A stretch of 64,000 nucleotides of DNA. It comes from CAZYVD01 sp964651045. GTDB lineage: Bacteria > Zhuqueibacterota > QNDG01 > DSAB01. How positions within the stretch are numbered: the stretch's first letter is position 1; every line of letters starts with the position of its first letter. Position numbers and translations under genes: made by a program. The notes beneath the pieces were generated by a model. That model saw only the letters and a program-made list of their open reading frames with translations, had not been told where the DNA came from and searched no databases. Of this stretch, positions 8,623 through 17,341 are shown piece by piece. The stretch spans positions 1 to 64,000 of the forward strand of contig CAZYVD010000010.1 in NCBI GenBank assembly GCA_964651045.1, read 5' to 3'.

Positions 8623-10695
8623 ATGTTCCAGAGACTAAATTTCAAAGACATTTTACCAATCTGCCTCATCACTTCCACAATCCTCCTAATACCATTCTCA
8701 ACACTTGCTCAATCAGACTCTCTTCAGGTTATTTTCGAATCTGTTTCAATAGCAGACACAACTATCTTCAAAGGTGTTCATGGCGGCTTCCCAAATCCTG
8801 TTCTTTCACTAATTACAATTAAGAATCAGAAGGGGCTCTATATTCAGGGTCTTGCAGACACCTCTCGTTGGCTTGGACCAAGCGATACAACTCTCTCAGG
8901 AGCTGTGGTGGATTCTGTGTGGAAGGTGCTTCTTGAATACCATCAGGAAGATACAACTAAACCTGCCGATCCTGATATTAAAAAAAGCTCGCCAGAATAT
9001 ATGGTAACAGAGGTCTACAATGTGGAAGGAAGGGGAATATCGGCAGCACTGGCAATGGACTACAGCTTCAGCATGGGCAGCGATATTGAGAAGGCAGAGG
9101 ATGCAGCCAGAATTTTTGTCCGTCAGATGAATGATATAGACAGAGCAGCCATAATAAAATTCAACGGGGTTGTACATATTATTCAGGAATTTACAAGCGA
9201 TACGAGCCTTTTGATAAATGCAATCTCAAAAAATATTTCCACTGCATCGGGAACCGCCTTTTACGATGCGCTATACTCTTCAATAGACCTTTGTCTGGCT
9301 GAGTCGTGGCGAAGAGCCGTCATTGCCTACACGGACGGGATAGACAACAAGAGTACACATACAATAGATGAGGTAATAGAGTATGCTGTAACAAATAAGA
9401 TTCCAGTATTTACAATCGGACTAGGCGGACGTGTGAACGGAGACGATCTCAAGAGAATAGCAGACGAAACTGGAGGAATATATAAATATGCCCCAAATGC
9501 AGAAGACCTGGCTTCCATCTATCTATCCATCTACGGCCTGCTGAAAGGTTATTATGTTCTTGCTCATACATCTACGGATCCATTTACAAATGGAACCTGG
9601 CGGATAGTGGACATAACACTTCATCATGGATCTGCCACTGGCCGGGGCAAGGGAATCTACTACGTACCAATGATTCCTCCAGACCTCAAGATCTCAAAAA
9701 AGGTAATATCGGATTCCGTATCTATAGAACATGGTGACACTCTATATTTTGCACATCAGGGCGACACGATTTCATACGAAATCACAATAAAGAATATAGG
9801 AGCAGGACTAGGGGGAAATATCAGAGTCGTAGATTTTCTTGCCGACTCTGTCTCCCCAATCGACTTTGAAGTCCAACCGGCCGTTCAGAGCGACGATTCT
9901 GTTGTATGGAATTTTTCACTGATCGGTGTTGGAGAAACAAAAAAGATAGGTTATCGATGTGTGGTCGGCTCGCACTTCTCACCATGGGAGCCAAGTCCGC
10001 AGGTAAATAGTGCTACTGTTTACTGCAGCGATGACCAGAACCCTTCGAATAATACGGCTACAGACACACTATGGGTAATAGGAACAAATCTACCAAAACC
10101 TGAAATTCAGGTCTCCCCTGCAATAATCGAACCTTTTGATAGTGTTGAGGTAAGGGTAAGAGTCAAATCTGATATAAAGAAATGGGATCTTAAGGTCCTG
10201 TTTGAGGAGGGAACAATAATCGACACATATGCAGACGAATTCATCGAGACTACAACTCTTACTCCAGATGTATGGATAAAAATAGAACCCGATTTCAGTG
10301 ACACACGCATGAGAACAGATAAAAAGAAAGAAAGGGTGGGAGTGATCTTTGAGACAACAGGATTCTGGAACGAGACAAAATCGGATACTGCATATTTCAC
10401 GATTCAGAGCTCAGATGAATTCTTCCTAGATGAAAACGTGTTCAAACCCGACGACTCAACACCTCTTGGAATGCGTTTCAAACTCAGCTCCAACCGATAT
10501 GCCGAAATAAATGTCTATGACCTCTCTGGTGGTTTTATCAAGAAAGTTGTAAGCGGCAACTATTATGCTGGGTGGAACTTCACTACCTGGGATGGAAAAG
10601 ATTCAAACGGCAATACAGTCGGGAGTGGAATCTATATTGCAATACTCATATCAGGTGATTTTCATAAGAGCCGCAAATTTATAGTAATAAGATGA
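8623..10695 (+). CDS. Secreted von Willebrand A protein with FlgD-like C-terminal tail
   Basis: A 690-aa exported protein. A signal peptide spans about residues 1-29. A VWA domain follows (about 135-310) with the metal-site start ALAMDYSFSMG (D-x-S-x-S), a TAFYDALY segment and AYTDGIDNK. Residues about 370-480 look like a DUF11/CARDB-type beta sandwich (ISYEITIKNIGAG). The C-terminus (about 610-690) is a FlgD-Ig-type module (EINVYDLSGGFIKKV, WDGKDSNGNTVGSGIYIA, KFIVIR), a tail common on secreted proteins of FCB and candidate phyla and often linked to surface sorting. The ATG at 8623 has AAAGAGGTAG upstream. The PorV/OmpA-like gene follows after 16 bp, so the pair may form an exported complex. 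Adhesion or matrix binding is plausible but unproven. Confidence 0.78.
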   Translation: MFQRLNFKDILPICLITSTILLIPFSTLAQSDSLQVIFESVSIADTTIFKGVHGGFPNPVLSLITIKNQKGLYIQGLADTSRWLGPSDTTLSGAVVDSVWKVLLEYHQEDTTKPADPDIKKSSPEYMVTEVYNVEGRGISAALAMDYSFSMGSDIEKAEDAARIFVRQMNDIDRAAIIKFNGVVHIIQEFTSDTSLLINAISKNISTASGTAFYDALYSSIDLCLAESWRRAVIAYTDGIDNKSTHTIDEVIEYAVTNKIPVFTIGLGGRVNGDDLKRIADETGGIYKYAPNAEDLASIYLSIYGLLKGYYVLAHTSTDPFTNGTWRIVDITLHHGSATGRGKGIYYVPMIPPDLKISKKVISDSVSIEHGDTLYFAHQGDTISYEITIKNIGAGLGGNIRVVDFLADSVSPIDFEVQPAVQSDDSVVWNFSLIGVGETKKIGYRCVVGSHFSPWEPSPQVNSATVYCSDDQNPSNNTATDTLWVIGTNLPKPEIQVSPAIIEPFDSVEVRVRVKSDIKKWDLKVLFEEGTIIDTYADEFIETTTLTPDVWIKIEPDFSDTRMRTDKKKERVGVIFETTGFWNETKSDTAYFTIQSSDEFFLDENVFKPDDSTPLGMRFKLSSNRYAEINVYDLSGGFIKKVVSGNYYAGWNFTTWDGKDSNGNTVGSGIYIAILISGDFHKSRKFIVIR

Positions 10696-10711
10696 TCAGC
10701 AGGGGGATACC

Positions 10712-13627
10712 ATGAAAAATATTAAAACAAACATATCTATTCTTCTGCTTCTCACTCTTTCGATCCCTACCATACATACAAGAGGGCAGAACATCGGACT
10801 TCCATTCATGAAAATATATCCAGGTGCAAGACAAGCAGGCATGGGAGGTATATTCACAGGAGTCGGTGATGACATTTATACGATCTATTCAAACCCGGGT
10901 GGAGTCGGACTGATAAGAAGGTGGCAGTGGTCTGTAGCCTACAACAGATGGTTTGCTGATGTCTATCAAGCTGACTTTACCTTTCTTAAGCAGTTCCGGT
11001 TTCTCGGCAGTAAAAAGACCGCCTTAGGTTTCGGATTAAATTATGTTGGAATGCCCTCGTGGGATGCGACTGGAGGAAAGGCTGATCCAGTCTCGGCAAA
11101 TCATCTTGTGGCAACAATCTCATTTGGCCAGAGACTCGACTGGCTTTCCCGATACCTTGCGCTTGGAGTCAATTTTAAATCGATCTCAAGCAGACTTTCC
11201 ACATATTCAGCAACAGCAATGGCAGCAGATGCTGGAATTCTCTTCAGACCCGATCGCTTCAGATTAGGCAGATTCGGACTCTCCATCTTCGATTATGGAA
11301 TATTCACGGCAGGGGTTGCACTATTAAATTACGGAACAGGCATGCAGTTTGATAAAAATTACTCATCCCTGCCTCTTACACTTCGCGGAGGAGTATCGTT
11401 TCGTGCTGGAAGTTACAGGGCATGGAGTCTGTTAATCGCAACCGATGGAGTCAAAGTGGAAAATCGAGATTGGGTATTTGGGATTGGTGGAGAATTGTGG
11501 TGGAAAGATATCATAGGTGCACGCGTTGGATATATAATAAATGGAAAAGATCTGGGTGATTTTAGTTTTGGTTTTGGTTTCCGCTGGGGAGATGTCATAA
11601 ATTCCATTTTTGGTCTTCCTTCAAGGTTTGGCGACAGTTTTGAAATCAACCTTGCAGAGGCAGGATATGGAGAGGTCCTTGAACCGGCCTACAGGGCAGC
11701 GATCTCACACTACCCAATCGCACCAGAGCCCTTCCATCTCCAAGAACCTCAAATAGTAGAATCGAGGGTGAGGGGAAAGTCATCACAAATCGAACTGGAC
11801 TGGGAAGATGCATACGATCCAGATCCTTTTGATGAGGTTAAATATATCCTGCTTATCGACAGGGACAGATCAAGACTCCAGAGGATCGTAAAATCGACAG
11901 AAAAAGATGTTGAAAAATTCTTCCAGTCAAGTCTAAGAGATTCTGTCATGATTTCAGAGCTAACATCTTCAAGCTCCTATTCAACATCTGTCATGGAAGG
12001 AGGGATCTACTATTGGGCAGTCGTGGCCTATGATCTTGGAAAACATGCCCGACTCGCAAAGAGGGGAAGGGAAAATATATCAGAATTTGTGGTTAGCACT
12101 CCAGACCTGATAGTAAAAAAGATTGAGTTCGATCCTACTCAATGGATAACAGTAACACCAGAACAGGGCGATCTTATAATAACCGTGGGAAACTGCGGAA
12201 CAAACTCGACAGGAGCATTCGATATTTTAGTAGAGGATCTTTTTAACGATCCCGAATTGAATCGATCAGTTTTAATGAAAAAAAGAATCGAAAATCTATC
12301 ACCAGATCAGGATACAACAATTCAGATTAGATGGGAAACAGAATACAATGGTATTCATTCTATTAGAGTAGCATTGGATCCAGATTCCCTAATTCTTGAA
12401 AGAGATAAAGACAATAACATAAAAGAAGAAAAATTTATATCTGTTCCAAAAGGGATTGTTGAGTCGCCCGACTCACTCGAAGTAATGTCAACAGGTTACG
12501 ACTATATTGAACTTCCATTTGTTCCTGAAATCTACTTTGAAAAAAATTCGGCTGTAATCGATTCCTCATATTTCTCCGAAAACGATATAGCCCTTCCAAC
12601 GCTCAGGACTCTTGCAGAGAGATTAAAAAAGAACAGAAGTGTCGTGATTGAGGTTATGGGCTCGATCGATGCTCTTAGTGGTGAAAAGGATCCTGCACTC
12701 GCCGATGATAGAGCAGAAAGTGTAAAATCAATGTTAATCGATCTTGACGTAGCCCCTTCACAGATAAGGATAGTTAGGGATCATCCCGATAAGATCCTTG
12801 GACTCAGACCAATGCCATCAGATTCACTCGATGCAAAGTGGGTCATGGAGCAGAACAGAGTAGTATCATTTAAGGTAGAACAGAAATATGAAGCAGAGAT
12901 TTTCGGCCCCTACAAAATATCTGTTGATACTACACTCAGCGGTGGCGGAATTCCATTCAATGCAGAAATCGTATCTTCCGGAGGAATACAATCATGGAGA
13001 ATAAAGGGAAGGCCCGGACCATTTGAAGCAACCTCTCCCGATATTGTTTCTGGAAACTTTATTAGTGGCAAATTCAACTGGGATGGTATGAACCTAAGCG
13101 GCAGGCTTGTTCCTCGTAATGCCACATATAAATACAATCTCGTACTAAAAGATACAATTGGAAGAACATTCCGAACACATACAGACTCGGTCTTTATAGA
13201 AGAAAAAAGAACTCTTAGAAGATGGGAAATGTTCGGTGCTGCAAAATTTGCCAAGATCGAACCAGTATATCAATTCTACTGGGATCGTATGATGGATATT
13301 GCAAAACAGCTCATTAAGAATCCAGACATGCGTGTACGATTCGAAGGCCATGCATGTGCAATTGGGAATCAAAGCATAAATGAACAGTTATCATACAGAA
13401 GGGCTCAAAATTTTACCAGAGCATTTAAAGAAAGAGTTAAACAGAGATATCCATCAAAATATCAGATAATATGGAAAAGAATTGATCCACCTGTAGGATA
13501 TGGTGAAAGCAGACCATTAAAGATACGGCTGAAGGGTAAGGGCGACGTTCTATTCGGTGATAACAATTCGCCTGTTGGCCGATATCTCAATCGAAGAATC
13601 ATGGTTCTACTCTATAAAGAGAATTAA
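10712..13627 (+). CDS. PorV/PorQ-type outer-membrane barrel fused to CARDB and two OmpA-like domains
   Basis: A 971-aa outer-membrane protein. After a signal peptide (about 1-26) comes a PorV/PorQ-like segment whose hallmark GARQAGMGGIFTGVGDD and YSNPGG sit at about residues 35-65, with barrel strands to about 310. A linker with a fibronectin-like strand pattern (about 350-450) leads to a CARDB-type domain (about 470-575: VGNCGTNSTGAFDILVED). Two OmpA-like peptidoglycan-binding units follow: one at about 605-720 (EIYFEKNSAVIDSSY, LADDRAESVKSML) and one at the C-terminus (about 840-971: VRFEGHACAIGN, LSYRRAQNFTRAF, YLNRRIMVLL). It probably anchors an outer-membrane structure to the wall, in an operon with the preceding VWA protein. 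The double OmpA arrangement is unusual. Confidence 0.8.
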   Translation: MKNIKTNISILLLLTLSIPTIHTRGQNIGLPFMKIYPGARQAGMGGIFTGVGDDIYTIYSNPGGVGLIRRWQWSVAYNRWFADVYQADFTFLKQFRFLGSKKTALGFGLNYVGMPSWDATGGKADPVSANHLVATISFGQRLDWLSRYLALGVNFKSISSRLSTYSATAMAADAGILFRPDRFRLGRFGLSIFDYGIFTAGVALLNYGTGMQFDKNYSSLPLTLRGGVSFRAGSYRAWSLLIATDGVKVENRDWVFGIGGELWWKDIIGARVGYIINGKDLGDFSFGFGFRWGDVINSIFGLPSRFGDSFEINLAEAGYGEVLEPAYRAAISHYPIAPEPFHLQEPQIVESRVRGKSSQIELDWEDAYDPDPFDEVKYILLIDRDRSRLQRIVKSTEKDVEKFFQSSLRDSVMISELTSSSSYSTSVMEGGIYYWAVVAYDLGKHARLAKRGRENISEFVVSTPDLIVKKIEFDPTQWITVTPEQGDLIITVGNCGTNSTGAFDILVEDLFNDPELNRSVLMKKRIENLSPDQDTTIQIRWETEYNGIHSIRVALDPDSLILERDKDNNIKEEKFISVPKGIVESPDSLEVMSTGYDYIELPFVPEIYFEKNSAVIDSSYFSENDIALPTLRTLAERLKKNRSVVIEVMGSIDALSGEKDPALADDRAESVKSMLIDLDVAPSQIRIVRDHPDKILGLRPMPSDSLDAKWVMEQNRVVSFKVEQKYEAEIFGPYKISVDTTLSGGGIPFNAEIVSSGGIQSWRIKGRPGPFEATSPDIVSGNFISGKFNWDGMNLSGRLVPRNATYKYNLVLKDTIGRTFRTHTDSVFIEEKRTLRRWEMFGAAKFAKIEPVYQFYWDRMMDIAKQLIKNPDMRVRFEGHACAIGNQSINEQLSYRRAQNFTRAFKERVKQRYPSKYQIIWKRIDPPVGYGESRPLKIRLKGKGDVLFGDNNSPVGRYLNRRIMVLLYKEN

Positions 13628-13638
13628 GTATTAGTACG

Positions 13639-13654
13639 TGGCATGATTTATGCA
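13639..13654 (+). promoter_or_regulatory. Candidate sigma-54 (-24/-12) promoter
   Basis: TGGCATGATTTATGCA: GG and GC are 10 nt apart as sigma-54 requires, TGGCATG matches the -24 box except C to T, and ATGCA differs from TTGCA at one base. Predicted start near 13665 leaves a 43-nt leader to the ATG at 13708. The first nine bases are identical to the sigma-54 site before hsp20. Confidence 0.5.
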
Positions 13655-13707
13655 AAAATTTTGTAATTGTAGCAGTGGTTTCATTTAGTATATTAAAGGC
13701 CAAACTA

Positions 13708-14250
13708 ATGAAAAAGATCACCTGTATAATAATCTTGTTATGCCTTGCATCAAATCTACTAAGTTCAGATTTGATTGTCACGAAAAACAATAAGAAATAT
13801 CGCGGACACTTTCTCAGAAGAACGGAAAGAGGCCTTCTACTGAAAACAGACAGCGGTACACTAATAGTGCTGCCCATAGAACAGATTTCAAAAATATACA
13901 GAAGCGACAAATCTATATGGGACTTTGAAACTAGAACCAGATACTATCTGAAAAAGAACCATCCATTTCTTCCATTCATTTTTTTAGGACTAGCAACGGG
14001 TGCTTATGCTGTGCAAAAATATCAGGATTATCAAAAACATAAACAGCAGGCAGAAAGCGAAGAGCAAATGGCCAATGCAGACTATCTTGCAGACCAGTCA
14101 AAGAGAGATCTTGCGTGGTGTATCGTATCCAGTCTCTTCAGTGCTGGATCTATCTATGTTGCCTTCATTCCAATGGAGGTAAAGGTTCCAATTGGCAGAA
14201 TCAATCTAAGTGCAACCAGTAATGGAATCAATATTGCCCTCCACTTTTAA
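13708..14250 (+). CDS. Small exported membrane protein of unknown function
   Basis: I do not recognise this 180-aa protein. It has a signal peptide (MKKITCIIILLCLASNLLSS), then a basic beta-rich segment (LIVTKNNKKYRGHFLRRTER, GTLIVLPIEQISKIYRSD) that resembles the small barrel often found on envelope proteins, a hydrophobic stretch at about 90-108 (PFIFLGLATGAYAV), a polar helical loop rich in Gln and Glu, and a second hydrophobic stretch at about 140-160. I start it at the ATG at 13708 because AAAGG lies 8 nt upstream and the result is a clean signal peptide; an in-frame GTG at 13675 only adds a non-signal extension. A candidate sigma-54 promoter precedes it and a weak terminator follows, so it may be a single-gene unit. 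Confidence 0.6.
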   Translation: MKKITCIIILLCLASNLLSSDLIVTKNNKKYRGHFLRRTERGLLLKTDSGTLIVLPIEQISKIYRSDKSIWDFETRTRYYLKKNHPFLPFIFLGLATGAYAVQKYQDYQKHKQQAESEEQMANADYLADQSKRDLAWCIVSSLFSAGSIYVAFIPMEVKVPIGRINLSATSNGINIALHF

Positions 14251-14254
14251 CGTA

Positions 14255-14287
14255 CCGAGTCTATTACCAACATTCGGAACTTTTTTT
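14255..14287 (+). terminator. Weak rho-independent terminator
   Basis: CCGAGT (14255-14260) pairs with ATTCGG (14272-14277) with one mismatch across an 11-nt loop, and a run of seven T follows at 14281-14287. The stem is short, so termination may be partial. Confidence 0.4.
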
Positions 14288-14345
14288 ATGGGCAGGCGTA
14301 ATATCGTAAATGTTACTATCCAGTAAAAAGTAAAGGAGAGAATAA

Positions 14346-15038
14346 ATGCCATTGTTCTTCTTTGATCCAACAATAATTATACTGTTGCCAGCAATTCTTC
14401 TTGCGGTATGGGCCCAATATCAGATTAAAACAACATATTCAAAATACAGCAAGATACCGGCCTCTTCTGGAATCACTGGAGGCATGGCGGCAAGAAATCT
14501 ATTGGATGAGAACGGGCTCCAGAACATCCACATCGAAGAGGTTGAAGGAAGGCTGACCGACCACTACGATCCAAGATCTCGAGTGTTGAGGCTCTCATCC
14601 TCTATCTTTAGAAGCAGGTCACTGGCAGCCCTTGCAATTGCTGCTCACGAGGTTGGACACGCCATTCAGCACAAAATGGCATATTCACCATTTCAGATAA
14701 GGCAATCAATCTTTCCTGTTGCCAGTATCGGATCATCGATGGCATTCCCCCTGTTTTTCATTGGATTTCTATTTTACCCGTCTGCAAAATGGCTCATGGA
14801 CCTCGGTATCTATCTCTTTGGAGCAGCTGTTTTTTTCCAGATCGTTACACTGCCTGTAGAATTCAATGCAAGCTCCAGAGCATTAAAACTTCTCAGATCG
14901 AGAGGTTATCTTGTAGAAGAGGAATCACATCATGCAAAAAAGATATTGCAGGCCGCTGCTCTTACATATGTGGCAGCAAGTGCTGTTGCAGTGTTCCATC
15001 TGATAAGACTTCTTCTGCTTAGAAGTGCAAGGGACTGA
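14346..15038 (+). CDS. Neutral zinc metallopeptidase, YugP family (PF04298-type)
   Basis: A 230-aa integral-membrane metalloprotease. The N-terminus is one membrane segment (IIILLPAILLAVWAQYQI). The catalytic motif AAHEVGHAIQH at about residue 101 supplies two His ligands and the Glu base (HExxH). Two or three further hydrophobic segments lie at about 120-145 and 150-175, then FNASSRALKLL with a likely Glu/Asn contribution to the site, then a final helix. Family members are thought to take part in membrane protein quality control. AAAGGAG sits 6 nt before the ATG. The htrA gene follows 45 bp later, in line with a shared stress or proteolysis role. Confidence 0.85.
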   Translation: MPLFFFDPTIIILLPAILLAVWAQYQIKTTYSKYSKIPASSGITGGMAARNLLDENGLQNIHIEEVEGRLTDHYDPRSRVLRLSSSIFRSRSLAALAIAAHEVGHAIQHKMAYSPFQIRQSIFPVASIGSSMAFPLFFIGFLFYPSAKWLMDLGIYLFGAAVFFQIVTLPVEFNASSRALKLLRSRGYLVEEESHHAKKILQAAALTYVAASAVAVFHLIRLLLLRSARD

Positions 15039-15083
15039 TTCTTGGTAGATAGAAAAATTTATAAATTATTTGGAGGTGATAAC

Positions 15084-16616
15084 ATGTGGACATCAAGAAA
15101 AAAAAGACTAACTGCTGCCGGACTGATATTAATCGGAATAGTCATCGGAATTGTTTTAACAGTCAATTTCAACTGGATACCAAAGGGAATCGCTTCACGC
15201 AACACAACAACTGTTGATATCGGTTCAAAAGAAAATAGCCCCCAGGCTAGATTTGATCTTCAGAGTACGGCGAAGGCATTTACAGCAGTTGCAAAAAGAG
15301 TAGTGCCAACGGTTGTCAGGATCTCTCCCCAAAAAACAATAACACGCAGAGTCGTTCCGTTCGATGATTTATTCAGACAATTCTTCGATTTCAAATACAA
15401 GCCTCAGAAAAGGGAAGATGTCATAAAAGGTCTCGGATCAGGAGTGATAATAAGCAGCGATGGATACATCCTGACCAACAATCATGTAGTGGCAGACATG
15501 GATGAACTCGATGTAACTCTGCCGGATAACCGCTCATTTAAGGCAAAACTAATTGGAACAGATCCTTTAACAGAGATTGCAGTAATTAAAATCGATGGTA
15601 AAAATCTGCCTACAGCAAAGCTAGGCAACTCAGACGAACTGGAAGTCGGAGAATGGGTACTCGCTGTTGGAAGTCCTCTTGGAGAGTATCTGAGTTCTAC
15701 GGTAACTGCAGGAATAGTAAGTGCTCTTGGAAGAAATATTAACATAATAAGGGATGTAGAGACAAGCCCAGAATATGGCTCATATGCAATCGAAAATTTT
15801 ATTCAAACAGATGCTGCTATAAATCCTGGAAATAGTGGCGGGCCACTTGTAAATTTAAAGGGTGAGGTCGTCGGAATAAATACGGCAATTGCAACTGGTA
15901 CAGGATTTTATGCAGGATACGGATTTGCAGTACCTATCAATCTGGCAAAGAAGATAGCTTCTGATCTTATAGAAAAGGGATATGTGGTCCGTGCCTTTCT
16001 TGGAATATCCATGACCAACGTTGACGAAAATAAGGCAAAAAGATTTGGCTTAGATAAACCGACTGGAGTGCTCATCGAAAAGGTTCAGCCGGGAAGTCCA
16101 GCAGAGAAAGCAGGACTTCAGCAGTTCGATATCATACTAGAGATAGACGGGAAAAAAGTCAATGCAAGTAATCAGGTTCAGAGTTATATAGCATTAAAAA
16201 ATCCAGGCGACTTTGTTGAGATAACAATTCTTCGAAACCGTTTAAAGAAAACAATCAAGATCAAACTTGGACAGCGTGAGACTGGAAAGGAAAAACCCAA
16301 AAAACAGGAACAGGCTGCTGACTTTCCTGATATTGGGATCGTTGTAAAAAATCTTGATGACCAATATCGTCAGCAGTACGGAATCGATGAAGGCGACGAG
16401 GGTGTGATAGTTGTTGATATAGAGCGATACGGTCCTGCATGGAAGGGTGGAATTCGCAACATTGGAACTCTCATCACAAAAATTGAAAATTACAAGATTA
16501 GATCAACTTCAGACTATCGAAAAGCATTGAGGAAATTTAAAAAGGGAAGTGTCGTGATTTTTTATCTAAGATTCAGAGGTATCGATTCTCATGCATTTGT
16601 CGAGATACCAGATTAA
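15084..16616 (+). CDS. htrA: HtrA/DegP-type periplasmic serine protease with two PDZ domains
   Basis: A 510-aa envelope protease/chaperone. An N-terminal membrane anchor or signal (AAGLILIGIVIGIVL) is followed by a trypsin-like domain: H134 in TNNHVV, S251 in PGNSGGPL. The third triad position, Asp in most HtrA proteins (as in DIALIQ of E. coli DegP), is Glu164 here (DPLTEIAVIKID). Two PDZ domains follow (about 300-390, FLGISMTNVDEN; and about 420-505). The start at 15084 is chosen over an upstream TTG at 15042 because GGAGGTGAT lies 3-4 nt before this ATG and the result is a normal export signal. It lies downstream of the YugP protease and ends at a strong terminator. The Asp to Glu change may lower or tune activity. 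Confidence 0.93.
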   Translation: MWTSRKKRLTAAGLILIGIVIGIVLTVNFNWIPKGIASRNTTTVDIGSKENSPQARFDLQSTAKAFTAVAKRVVPTVVRISPQKTITRRVVPFDDLFRQFFDFKYKPQKREDVIKGLGSGVIISSDGYILTNNHVVADMDELDVTLPDNRSFKAKLIGTDPLTEIAVIKIDGKNLPTAKLGNSDELEVGEWVLAVGSPLGEYLSSTVTAGIVSALGRNINIIRDVETSPEYGSYAIENFIQTDAAINPGNSGGPLVNLKGEVVGINTAIATGTGFYAGYGFAVPINLAKKIASDLIEKGYVVRAFLGISMTNVDENKAKRFGLDKPTGVLIEKVQPGSPAEKAGLQQFDIILEIDGKKVNASNQVQSYIALKNPGDFVEITILRNRLKKTIKIKLGQRETGKEKPKKQEQAADFPDIGIVVKNLDDQYRQQYGIDEGDEGVIVVDIERYGPAWKGGIRNIGTLITKIENYKIRSTSDYRKALRKFKKGSVVIFYLRFRGIDSHAFVEIPD

Positions 16617-16641
16617 ATTGGTCGTTAAACACAAAACAGGC

Positions 16642-16673
16642 AAAGAGGAGGCCCTTCATGCCTCCTCTTTTTA
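16642..16673 (+). terminator. Rho-independent terminator after htrA
   Basis: AAAGAGGAGGC (16642-16652) and GCCTCCTCTTT (16660-16670) form a perfect 11-bp stem with a 7-nt loop, running straight into a T-rich tail (TTTTTAT). It separates htrA from the chaperone operon. Confidence 0.9.
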
Positions 16674-16701
16674 TGCCAATATGACAACAAATTAACATTA
16701 A

Positions 16702-16741
16702 TGTGTCACAATTTCATTTATAATGTTATTCTGACACAATT
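16702..16741. promoter_or_regulatory. Repeated motif, possible enhancer site for a sigma-54 activator
   Basis: TGTGTCA (16702-16708) and TGACACA (16732-16738) are a perfect inverted repeat 23 nt apart. Read another way, TGTCACAATT (16704-16713) and TGACACAATT (16732-16741) are direct repeats with one difference. They lie about 94-133 bp before the predicted sigma-54 start, the usual position for activator-binding enhancers. Confidence 0.4.
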
Positions 16742-16807
16742 CACATATTCAGATTCTTCATCCCTATCTAGTTTAATATCAAGAAGATAAGTCGACTTTC
16801 TAAACCG

Positions 16808-16823
16808 TGGCATGATGGTTGCA
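16808..16823 (+). promoter_or_regulatory. Sigma-54 (-24/-12) promoter before hsp20
   Basis: TGGCATGATGGTTGCA matches 11 of the 12 informative positions of the sigma-54 consensus TGGCACG-N4-TTGCW, with the obligatory GG-N10-GC spacing. Predicted start near 16834, 38 nt before the ATG at 16872. No CIRCE element is seen, so this stress operon seems to rely on an enhancer-dependent promoter. Confidence 0.7.
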
Positions 16824-16871
16824 CTTCCTGAAGGCAAAATCACAAAATGATTATGAAAGGAGGTATTAACC

Positions 16872-17318
16872 ATGACACTGATTCGCTGGTCACCATGGCG
16901 GGACCTGGCCCGTATCCAGGAAGACATGGATCGTCTCTATAATGCCTTCTTTTCCGGAACGCCAACAAAGCTGGACAGTGGTTCGATGGTCTGGAACCCT
17001 GCCGTAGACATTCATGAAAACGATAATGAGTTTATTGTAGTTGCCGAAATCCCAGGCATGAAGAAAGAGGATGTAAAGATTTCACTTCAGGACAATGTGC
17101 TGACTATATCCGGTGAAAAAAAGAGAGAAAAAGAAGAGGAGAAAAAAACCTACCACCGCATTGAACGGGAATACGGCTCGTTTGAGAGATCTTTCAGTCT
17201 GCCATCTTCTGTAAAGGTTGACAGTGTGAAGGCAACATATAAGGATGGACTGCTGACAATTACTCTACCTAAATCTGAGGAGGCAAAACCAAAAGAGATT
17301 AGCATCTCTGTCAGCTGA
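16872..17318 (+). CDS. Small heat-shock protein, Hsp20/alpha-crystallin family
   Basis: A 148-aa ATP-independent holdase that keeps unfolding proteins soluble for DnaK and ClpB. The alpha-crystallin domain covers about residues 38-148: AVDIHENDNEFIVVAEIPGM, then the VLTISGEKK strand, the RSFSLPSSV segment and the closing DGLLTITLPK. The N-terminal WSPWRDLARIQEDMDRLY is typical of bacterial class A members. GAAAGGAGG precedes the ATG by 8 nt. It leads the chaperone block under a strong sigma-54-like promoter, and a 13-bp hairpin separates it from grpE, which may partly uncouple the two. Confidence 0.95.
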   Translation: MTLIRWSPWRDLARIQEDMDRLYNAFFSGTPTKLDSGSMVWNPAVDIHENDNEFIVVAEIPGMKKEDVKISLQDNVLTISGEKKREKEEEKKTYHRIEREYGSFERSFSLPSSVKVDSVKATYKDGLLTITLPKSEEAKPKEISISVS

Positions 17319-17341
17319 GTGTAAAAAATCGATATAGCAAA

